In this document: positions 48,101-60,100 of the stretch, piece after piece
How the letters are laid out: each line of letters opens with the position of its first letter
Position numbering within the stretch: the first letter of the stretch is position 1
DNA from: Acanthosoma haemorrhoidale
Lineage: Eukaryota; Arthropoda; Insecta; Hemiptera; Acanthosomatidae
Length of the DNA: 64,000 nucleotides
Direction: 5' to 3'
Assembly: GCA_930367205.1 (NCBI GenBank)
Contig: OV884011.1
Coordinates: 86,413,474 to 86,477,473 of the forward strand
The notes under the pieces: model-generated
What the model saw: only the letters and a program-made list of their open reading frames with translations
The model's database searches: none
What the model was told of the DNA's origin: nothing
Made by a program: the position numbers and the translations under genes

Positions 48101-51100
48101 TAATTTCTCCTACTACTACTGTGCTACAACCAGTATTAGTACAATCAAAATTTTAAAACCTTTTAGGAATAAAACTGTTTTAAAACATATCACGTAACAG
48201 GAAACTACATGATTATATAATTCTAACAGTCCAAAACGCGTTCAGATGTGTTATAAGTTGTTGAGTTACTTCTAATTATTTGAATTTACTAATTAAATTT
48301 AGAGGGCTGTAAGAACAGAGAAAAGTAAATAAACAATAAAATTAATCTTACCATTTTTCATAAACGTTACAATAAATGTTATTGTCTGGATGTATTGCAA
48401 ATATATTTACTTCTTCACTCATCCATGCCATTAACAAAGTTTTTTGTGAGGAACTCACTTTCGGCATTTTTCACAATGAGAATCAGCAATTAGCACTGTT
48501 CAATACAATGTGCGGTACTGATCATAAAATTTTTTTATGATCGTAATTATTTTTAAATTATAAATTTATTTTCTTTCCTTTTCTGATTGTTTCAATTAGG
48601 CAATTAGTATGTAAATATTGTATACATCAACAGACAGAGGAAATAGTTCGAAGGATTATACAGCTCGAGAAAGTAAACAAACACGTCTTTGCGTATTAGA
48701 GGACAAGGCTTTAGGAGGCCTGAGCCTGTTTTAAGTCAGTGATGAAGATAACTCCATACCGGACGGTTCCCCTGCGAACACGAAGTCGCTGTTTCTACAA
48801 CTGAACTTCTCGGCCTATCTGCCTTTATCTCTCCATGCACATCGCCGACCTGCGGTTGACTATCCGAAGATCACCGTCCTGCGGCTGCTATCCGACATCC
48901 AGCGTATCGTGACTATAAACTTTTTCGTAATTTTTATACGTTAATTATACTAACAATTATTTATACTAATATTCAGGCCTGGTTAAGTTGCTGATCAGTA
49001 ATTTTTTTTTGTTTTGTTTTTTAATAAAATGAATTGTTATTTCTTTAATATTTTTGACTTTGTATATTGTATATGCCTTATTGTTGGCAAGTTTGTGAGC
49101 TAGCCGACACAATCAAACCTCTAGCTTCTCAAGACGTAACCGGTGCAATTTTCTGGCGTTTGGGGACTTCTTAATTTTTAAGAGCCCTAGCGCAAACACT
49201 TTCTATGAATCAAAGTTATTGTTGATTCCCAACTCAAAACACAGCTGTTTTTTTTGGGGGGGGGGGGAATACTAACCAATTTTCCCAAGCCAAATCTCTG
49301 ATATTAGAGGGTTTTACTCCAGTTTATAACAATTTGAATTAAATGGATTTAATTTAGCATAAAAGTATAAATAATAATTCATTAATTTAATCAATTGAAT
49401 AAAATTATAAAACCACAGAAAAGATCTATTTCAGTGTGAAACTGCAAAAAAGATCTTATAGGATTTTGTATTTTAAACATAGTATTCAAGATCGGTGAAG
49501 ATATGATGAGAACTCTGGAAGAAAAAAATCCTTCAAATCTGAGCCCAATGATACTTCAAAAATGACCATCAATGTCATATTAAGCTCAAATGGCAATCAT
49601 TTATAGTATAAAACAGCTCTGAAAAAAGAAGAGTATTCAAAGACAAACTTGTAATATCATTCAGTATAAGGTCCATAAGAACTGTCACCAAGGTATAAAA
49701 TAGTCTGAATTGAGATAATGAAGCAGTTCTCAATTGTTAGGATATTCTAATAAAGGATTAATTAATATTTTTACTGTTTTTGGATAATCTGTAACTATTA
49801 TGTTCAGTAATAAAAGCGACAAAAAATCATGAAACATTTCTTTGTTTGTTTAATTATTTAGAACCCAGAGCCTTTATATCATGAAGCAGCTACGCTTACC
49901 ACTACATCACATGAGAGCCCCAATGCAATATTTAAAATCTCATATTTGTAAAAGAAGCAATTAACCTTGAGACTTTGATATATTTAATATTGTTAAATAT
50001 ATCAAAATAAAACTGTTTAAAAATAACCTAATAAAATTGAAGAAAAGAAATCATATTTCTATTGACTCAAGCAATCTCTATTCATGCAGCATGTACATTA
50101 TTAATAAATAATATAAATAAGTGAAATACATACAGTGGAATAGTAGTAAGGTGTCCAACACCAGCATGATGCCATATTGCATGAGCAGTAGCCAAGGTAT
50201 AGGAAAACTTGTTGTCCAAATAAGAATTATGAGTCGTTGAAAAATTAAAAAGCTGGAATGGTGAGTTCCGATAAGGCCAATCCTGCAATTTTGGGCAAGT
50301 AATCACTTCCACGAGTCTATCTTGTAGGACTGTCCAGAAGGAGTCTGGTAAAGCAGCCATCACGAGCCCAACGGAATTGATCCATAATTGAATTTGATTG
50401 CTCGGGATAACTGTGTAGCTGAAATAAAGGTTTTCATTTTTTTAATATGAATATGAATAACTTAATAAACTGTTAAGTTTAAAGTTAACCACCAATAAGT
50501 TAACAATCAATTAGTAAGTTGTTTTTGGGACATCATGAACATTTTCTACATTTGAACATGTGAGATGTGATGGAAATCTATGCTGATTAATTTTATTAAT
50601 GAACCTTATGCTGATTAAATAAACCTGACCTTAGTTGATGCAGTATTTGTATTTAAAAAAAAAGTAGAGTCTTTCAGGGATCTGAATCATTTTTTGAGGA
50701 TAACTACTTGGTCCTGATGCTGGATTGTGAAATAAAAATGCAGTCAGGGTAATTTTAAGCCATTATTTACTCTGAATATTTAAGGATTCTTATAATTCAC
50801 GACGATTGTTCCCGAAATTAATTATAACATAAATATATAACCAACATTTTATATTTCAATTAAAATATCCACTTTTTACCAAAATAAAACTTGCTTTTCA
50901 CAAAGTTAGAATAGTTTGTTAGCTTTCGACACCATTTATTCAGTCCTCCATCAACCCAATCCTAACTTTCACTAACCCAAAACCTGTCGGACATAAAAGA
51001 ATTGTGACAATTCTAAATCTAACATCTTTCTATATCCAACAATAAGACTAAACAGTATCAACCATTTTCAAAATGCTTGCTTAACTTTCACACTCACAAA

Positions 51101-54100
51101 AAAAAATAGTGGTCAAAGATAAGACAACACTTTACTAAGTGCCTAGGGATTTCATCAAGAGTCTAGGTACTTCATAAAGTTTCAAAAGGAATCAGTTAGT
51201 AAAAAATGAAATATAATGAAAAAATACATGATTGTTTATTTCATACAGAGACATAATTAATTGTTCATGCAGCTAAGGGTATCGTGGCATTTTGAAGAAC
51301 ATTTTATTTTTTTATTTTAACAAATGCAGTGGTTGCTTATATGTTTGTTATCCGATTTACAAGTGCATTTAGCAAAGCCCTAACCAACCAATAAAGAAAA
51401 AAAAATAAACTTCTTCCCTCACTGAAATAACTTTTTCCATTGGCACCTTAATAGTCTCGACTGTGGAATTCACCTTCACTAATTGTTCTTGGGAACACCA
51501 ATTCCAGCTCCAGGCCCAATGATATAACAGTCGTTCTTGACTTCAAAAATCATATCATTATCTTGTTTGATCAACTGATTTAACATTGGCCGAAGTTTAA
51601 TCAAACGGATAGGTGTCGATTAAGTGTCTAGGTATTTGAGGAAAAGTCTAGTGATACAGTTAAATCATTGCATCTTTGCCATCTGCCTGGTCATTTGAGC
51701 AAATTATGGTTTTGACTATCTGCCTGTAATATATTGTTGTGATATTTTAAAATGATGATTTTTAATAGTGTTTGTTTAAATAAACTCGGAATTAGCGAGC
51801 ATTGAATAACGATCCGTGATTCATTTTTGAAAGTATGAACGTTTTTATTGTCGTCATATTAATTATTAATAATTGAAATAAAATAATATCATATTTAATA
51901 TAAACATTTATTATATAAACTTCTAATTTAAGCAAAGTAATAAATATTCAAAACAACTGGCATTAAATAACCAGTTGAAAGTCAAGAAGGCAGCGGGATG
52001 TAATATAAAAAGGTCAACAAATAGCCCAAACACTCTCATTCTTTTGTTCTTCAGAAGGCAGGCAGAGAGGGAAGCCCAGGTAGTCACCGACCCACGCTAC
52101 CGCCTCATGGTGAATCACTTTCACTCGGCATGAAGACAAAGGACGCGCTAGTAAGACGATTCGGATCAAGCAAATGAAGATTACCACCGAAGAGAAGAAC
52201 ACAAAGAAGCACTGGCCAGTATTAGTATAGAGTTACGAATAATTACAAGGTACCATTTTTAATGTTAGTTTTAATAGTATTCTTTAATTACGTACGTATT
52301 AATTTATTAGTATATCAAATTTTAGTTATTCAATGTGTTATAAATAAAACCAATATTCCTTTTGCCAGAAGTTTCCTATATAATTATTAACAGAACCCTG
52401 ACATAACGTTAAAGTTATTAAATATAAAGTTTTTTTTAAAAAATTATATTAAAAAATATATAATTAAATTAAATTATTAATAAATAAGCAAATATTAGAA
52501 TAATATATATATATTCCTTAGTTTTAGTTTTGCGGCTGAATACAACACACCCCAAGCTCCTATTTTTTATATGACTTTTAGATTATCATACTTACCCTTT
52601 GATCACAACATCTAGTAAATTGTTAGCAACAATGTTGGATGTTACTGGAACTGCCATCAGTTCAACACAAGTAATGTACAGAGCATGAGCTGCCGGGTTA
52701 GGAAACTCGTTGAATCTCCAATCTGTTGAAGGAAACTGAGCGGTTCCGGACATTGCTATGGTAAATATTAAGGGAAACATATTAAGAAAATTCATCATAC
52801 ATTGTAGATTTAAATAACAGAGGATAAACTAGAGACTAATAGAATAAAAATAAGACTAACTAAAGAAGTTAAATATGCGGATATGATAAAAACAAGATAC
52901 AAAATTGATAGGCTAATTATACAGTACCATAAAAATAATCAAGGAATTACTCGAGGAGCTTGAAACAACTTAGCTGCTATGCTCACATTTAAGCAGTGAA
53001 TTTATAAATAAATATTAAGATCATTATTATTTTCTCATATAAACAGTAATATCTCGAAAATGGTAATTGTTTGTGCAGAAGATTATAGGTGATTGTGAAA
53101 AGGCAGCCCAATTCGAGCCAAAAAGAAATTAAATTAAATTTAAAATTATGGTTACGATTAAAATTATGGACTGTATTTAAAGGATTAACCCAGAATGAAA
53201 TATAATACAAGAAAATGTGGCCATTAGGTGTGAACAATTAAGATTAATACTAATAAAAATAACCTATTAAGAACTAACTAAAATAATTACAACTACCAAT
53301 TGAAAAGAATTCTTCGCAGTTTAATTGGCGATTCAAATGAATAAAATATATTACATAACATATCTGTCCTAACGATGTCACAAGCTTTGTGTTCAATTTC
53401 ATCTCCATCCGAAGATACGTGCCCTGCGGCTTAATTCATCTCCCTTCAGAGCTACTTGTCAAGCAGACTGCTTTATTTCCCAACTGGAGATAGAAACTGG
53501 TCCATCCGATTGATATGTTGACATCAATAGGACCAAAGACCAAGGGGAGTCATAAATGCTAAGATACTCTCTACTGGACTGTCTCGGGCGAACTCACTTA
53601 TATGAGGCTAGTGAGAGGGGGAAAGAAATGAGAGAAGAGATTTTCCCTGATCGCTCGAACACACAACACTCGTTTCAAGCACATACCCAATTTGGGCACA
53701 TATATAAATAAAACACAAATAAAAAATAATATTGAATTCTAAGCATGAAGAAATTATGAGAGTCGTTAACAGGTAATTGACAACTAAGTGGCACTTAGTG
53801 GTTTATAAAAGGTTATCAAATCTTTGAGTATTTTCAATTAGCCCACAGCCTCAATTTCAAAACTGCTTGCTTAGTCTAAAGGGAAGCAGATTTTCAAATT
53901 CAAAGACCAATTCCTGTTCTTTAACTGATTAAATTACTGCTAGAGATATTTAATAGAAAACCTGATTTTTTTGTCCCCCTAAATTTTATTACTGCTAAAA
54001 CAGCAAAACCTTTTCACAAGTTTATTTAATCTTTTACTGATTTTTCACAAAACTACAGAACTACTGAAGTCTTCAGAATGAAATACAAATAATTAACTTC

Positions 54101-57100
54101 ATTCGGGCAAAATCATCTCTAAGCCACAGTAAATTTAAATAATTTCTTGAAGAGACTGATGCTTAGTTTGATGACCTGCTTCTCCACAACAATGTAATTT
54201 GGCAACATAAAGATTTGGTGCTTGAAAGATTATTTGCAGTACTGGAGGTCGTCTAAGAGTTTCTTTTAACAAGAGATCAAAAAGAAGGAAGTGAGCATTT
54301 AAGTATTTAGGAATGAGAAATGTTTTAAAACATACCTTCAGGAAAAATAATAGGTGTCAACTGATCTAATCTATCATAACAAAAGAATTTTGGTAGCTGA
54401 ACAAGGTCAGTTCGGATACTCCACAAATATTTTAATACCTATTAGAATACCTATTATTTTACTGGTCTCGTAGTTGGAGTTTTTCTACGATTAAAGCTAA
54501 ATAAAATTACTGACTTGTTCACAAAAAAGGATACTCTCTACGATTCTTTTGATCAACTTGACATAATAGTCAAGTTCAGGGGTCCATTTGTCTAACTGCT
54601 GCTGCATGTAGCTTAAGTATGGCTCAGAGAGAGGCCAACCTTTTGACCCTTCGGCTGTTCCTAGAACAGCGGCAACAAGCTTCCTCTTAAGCTGTGGTCT
54701 ATCTCTCAACACTCTCTCATAGTAATGCAAAGTATTATAAAGATACGTAACTGGTCGATCTGAAACAAATATAATGTGAAGATTAATTTTTAAATCAATT
54801 TTAAGGATTATTCCTCAACATATTGAAATGATATTTTTATTAGAAAATTAAATTTCGGTAGTAGAAATAATTATTTAGGAAGTGAGTTTTTAGTTGAAAT
54901 ATTTTGTAATTGAGGTAGTGTTTGTACTACGCCACCAAGACCCAAGTATCAAGATTACCTTCTGGGTTTTCCCAGATATTCTGGGTGTAGGTAGATAGAC
55001 TTATAAATAACAGTAGGTAGGAGAAGAAAGTGTTAAGTTAGTTTTAGAGTCATTCTAGCAGTTTAGGGAGCCACACGAGTTGGTCATTGAGGTGGTAGAC
55101 CATGTGTTCAAGAGCCCGCAGCGTAGAAGACAAGGAAAAACCAACCCCTGCCCCTACATCAAAGAATACAACCATGTTATTAATATTAATTAACAAATGG
55201 TAAATATTATTTATTATAACAGGTTAAGGTAAGGTTTTTGGTTTGAGGAATCTACCAGACCTAATTAGTTATAGAATGGCTTATCTTTTAAGGAAAATAA
55301 TTCACCTACTGGAAATCTCTTCAATTTCTGAGTTTTGATTAGTTCTATTGCCTAACAAAAAAAGTGAAAGCGGTCAAATTGTTGAGCTTTTTAAAGATTA
55401 ATCATAACCATCATTTTGCATATTTGTCATATGCAAATAAATATAAATATTTGTCCCTGTTTGGATGGTGTGCGAGGACAAAATGTTTTTAATAATAGCT
55501 TTTAAAACCATTATTTTTGATGAAAATTTTATTGTTCTTTTTCTGATCAAGAGTCTTTCATAAGTTTTGAAAAAACAATGACTTTTTTCTAATGACAGAT
55601 GTTTCCACATGAGCATTAAGCTCCAGGTCCACACATTCATGGGATGGGATGGGTACCAGTTACTACAAAAAGAGCATGGTGTTCTGCCCCCTGGTAAGTA
55701 ATAAATGTACTAATTGAATATTGTAATTGTAACTTGAAAGGAAAGTATAATTTGATCATATGATTATATTCCACATTTTACTGACAGTTATCAATGTTCA
55801 TTGGCTTCATTATTCAGATAGAAGAGATAATTTTTAAGTTGTGGCTGTAACACATATCCAACCCATCTGCCAGAGAATAACGTAACAGGCCTTAATTTTA
55901 TAAAATTAGATTTGTCATTAAATGTTAAAAATAAAAACTAACCGTGAAATTTATATAAGCTTCCTAGGTGTTCTAAGAGTGTTTCCAATGATTTTGTAAC
56001 AGGAGGAATTTCAAGATATCGATGGATAACTATATCAAAAACCTGAAATTTTTTTTAAATTTTTTTTAATTGCAAATAATAGCAAATTAATATTTCCTAG
56101 TATAAAAAGTTAAATTAAAATTAGTTACTGTTAGATGTATAAAAAATACTGACAGGCAAAAACCTAAGACAAACATTTCCAAAGTATACAGGAAGAGACT
56201 GGAACGGCGAGCCTGCGGTTTGTTCATGGATTCCATCAGGAGCAAACTTCTCTGGATATTTTCTGTGGAAGGCTAAATGTTTCTCATGCCTATAACATAA
56301 AATTTTAGTTGAGAAATATGGAACATGTAAAGGAGAGAATGCAATAAATAACATTACATACCAGTTTGATTGTTTCCAATGCTGAGGAGAGTTTTCTTTG
56401 ACAAATTCAGTAACTCTATTTCGAAATTCTGCAGCTTTGAATAACAAAAGCTGGATAATAAAGAAACAAACTTGTGCTTCATTGCCTTCTTGTGTTCGTA
56501 ATGCCTTAAAAAAATAAATAAAACGGTTGTGTAGGTGCAAAAAAAACATTTTAATCAACAGGTTTTAGAAATCTATTAATATATTAAACTATAAGTGCCA
56601 AGTTATAATCTTTTTGTTTATAATACATGTCGGGTAGAAGGGGCGCCCGCCAGAGGGCTAGGGTCTCGTCGACCCGGTCGCTGCCCGAGGGCGTCAAGAA
56701 AGAAAGAAAATGGGTAAAACCTGTGGTCTTTGACCTTTGCTGGCGGCCTAGTCGGTGCGCAGCTTATTTTGTATTGATCTGACTCCATAAGATCTTAGAA
56801 GGTGCGCCCTGACAGTGCACTATGGTCAGGAGAAGAGGTACAGGGTAGGTATTATAGGTAGTTTATGTGGTCTTGGAATGACCACGAATTCACACTCGGT
56901 ATCTAAGGGTAAACAAAAACCGTTTTTACCTTTACCATTATGTAGGTTTAGCGAGACAAAGGCAGAGAATCCTACTAGGAAGGTGTGGGGTCTGATAACA
57001 CGGGACTAAAACATAGTAAGGTCAGGAAAGAGAGGTGCAGAGGTAGTTGAATAAGAAAGCCATGGTTCGAGTAGAGCAGCAAGCGCCAGTGCAGAGAGAG

Positions 57101-60100
57101 CAGTATTCACTTCAGGTGCCGGGTTCCAAATAACTGAAAAAAACTCAGAATTTCGGCCTTATATAGGCAGGTCAGACGGGCTAATGCCAGCACCCTCTAG
57201 TGAGCTCTGACCGAGTCCCTCCTCTCTGAACTGCCGCCCAAGGATTTATTATAAAAATATGGAAACGTAGGCAGGTGTTCTCTGTTCAAAGAAGAGGGGA
57301 ACATCTATTTATTCATGGTGAAGAATTTGGTATAACAATATCAGATACTGGAATTATTATGATCATGGACCTATGATTAAATGACATCATGAGCTAATTT
57401 TCAAAGAAAATAAATGTAGATGAAGATAGAAATAGAATTAATTTTAATAAAACAGAGAAAATCAAACTAATTATTATTTTGTGTGTGAAGGTGAAAGAGA
57501 AGAGAACTCATCAGCAAAATTTCATTTTATGATTTTACCAGTCTGTAATGAGTTATTATTGAGTGGTAGTGGTATATAGTCTAAACGATTGGTCCAGGGC
57601 AAAGGAGATTTCATCTGGGAAGCTTACACAATTTTAAATAGATTCAAATTGTAAATATTTAGTTCTTAATATTTGATGGAATCATCAAAGAAACATAATA
57701 GAACCTAAACACCCTTAAGTAATAATCAATTTCATTTATTAAACTAAAATTTTTTGTAGTTTTTTGTTTTTAATAATTTGTAAACATAATATAGCCTTTA
57801 TTAACAGTATTTTTTTCCTCTTAAGTTATTTAAACATCTGAATTTAATATCACATAAAGAATATAAAAAAATTATCACCATGCACAATATCAGACGATCA
57901 ATTGTAACAATGTTGTATTTCCAAATCATGTTATTTATAGCATCGACACACCTGTTCACGTGTTGTCCTTCTTCAGAAATGGTAAATTCAAATACTAAAT
58001 AGTCACAAAATTTACGAAGGTGTGCTGACAGTGCTCTTGCACCAATCCGTTCCAAAATTCTGTGAAATATTAAATAAAATAGTAATTTCTATAAAATATA
58101 TGCATATATATGACATGTATTTATTTAATCTAGTTAAGCTTAGAATATTATTTATACTTACTTATAAGCTATTGGGTTAATGCGATCTGTCTCTAAAATA
58201 GTTTTCCAGAGCAAACATAGGAACAGAGGAGGTGTACCTGGGACGGAGAAGTGAGCAATGATATCATTTTCATTATTCATTGATGCCCAGTTTCGGAACT
58301 CTTCTTCAACTGCTTTCTGCAAATATACAATATTTAAAACATATCTCTATAATACAATTATTACAAGTTGTTAAATAAAACAAAATTGATTAACATTCAA
58401 CATCTTTTAAGGACAGATATACCCTACTTAGCAAAAGGTATGCATTCCTCTGTGATTCATCTCAGTATTTATATCCTATGAAAGTACATTAATCAACATG
58501 GTTCCTTAATATCTTTGATTTTCCATGACAAATAGTTTTTAGGTGTCTTCTCAATAAAATGCAAGGGCTAATTACATAAAAGGAAATGAAAAATAAATCC
58601 AATAATTAATACTAAAACTAAGTATGCAGGTGTAAAAACTATTTTTGATAATAAACTGCAATGATCAGAAAGATTTTCTCAAGTGAAATTCCTAGTAATT
58701 CACTAGAAATAAAGCTTATCATATTATTAATGAAGAATTGAAAACATACACACCTTAAGCTGTTGTTTATTCTCTTTTGGAACACTATTTGCTTGGAAAA
58801 ATTCATTCAAAACAGGAGGAAAGAATTGCAATGTGTGTTGAGCCCAAGAGTGGGGTGTATTAGCCATAATTGTATTAAGTAATTCTTTGCACCAAGCACC
58901 TGAAGCAGGCTCACTTCCAGTACCTAATAAACAAATATCATACAGTCATTTATTTATTATACGTAACTTTCATCATTAATAATAAAAACTAACTACTAAT
59001 TAACTGATTTAATAATAATTAGTGAAACAGAAAGAATAGCGATTCTCTGCCAACAGTTGTTTACTATTTCTAATATTGCTAGGCATCATCTTCAGGTACA
59101 AAAGTTTTTTCAATCAATTATCAAGCTACTCTCTCATCTATAGACCGTAGCACTATTTATTATTTCCTCTTATAAGATTTTTTAAGTCTGACAAATTTAT
59201 GAATCTAGTAGCAATATTTTTTTTTTTTAGAGTTTACTAATACTTTCTCTTTTGCCAATAATTATAAGAATACATACACATGGGATCACAAAACACAACT
59301 AATCACTATTAATATACTTGTTTCATACTTAATACATCTACTTACTTTCAAAATACATAGTATAATAAATTTGCTGAAAATCCAACATCTTTCATTAATT
59401 AACCAATGCCAATTCGCAACAAATACATTCACACACTGTACCTGTTACGTGCATAGACCTAGCCAGTGTCAAAACAAGTGCTCTGTTCAGTTCCTCAGAT
59501 TCCGCAGACACCAAGGTTTTAGGTTCAGACAAAAAGCGAGACAGTTGTGGCTGCACTTCTCCGCTGCCAAGTCCAGTAATTAATCGGAGAGCAGTGCTTT
59601 CGACGCTGTTATAAACAAATTTAGTTGTTTATGATATTTAAAAGTTATTAATTTTACATGAATATAATTTCAATAATTAGTAACAAAATAAGAACATACC
59701 ACAGATGAAGCTGAGTCTGATTGGTCTGTGGCACAGCAGCTAAGCTGTGCAAATGAGACAAAAGTTGAACTCTGTAGTGGGGCTGAATATGATGCATTCG
59801 GTAATTGAACATTTCAAGGAGTGTGTACAATATACCCCAAGCATGGTATTTAAAAACTGTTGGAAGAAGTTGGCCTAAAACATAATGAAATTTATACTTC
59901 AATATCTCTTACATTCAACTCTTCAAAAAATCTTACAATGTAAGAAATGATCATCTATTGTAATCGATTAATAACAATAATTATGCTGTTTTATTTAATC
60001 AACCCTTTTGAGACCGGTGACCTTGACACAAGCCCTGGCTGGGCCAACACACATGTATAGTGCAGGCAACCTAGACCAAAATATGACAATAAGATGAAGT

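Noticed and set aside
54529..54534. Alternative MED23 donor further into the frame (after CEQ, gtcagt)
   Set aside because: It would break the phase with the next exon and add residues absent from the family; the gtatcc donor at 54534 joins correctly.
57801..57878. C-terminal extension of the minus-strand frame beyond the MED23 exon at 57879
   Set aside because: This is read-through into the intron; joining at the gtgata donor restores the family sequence.
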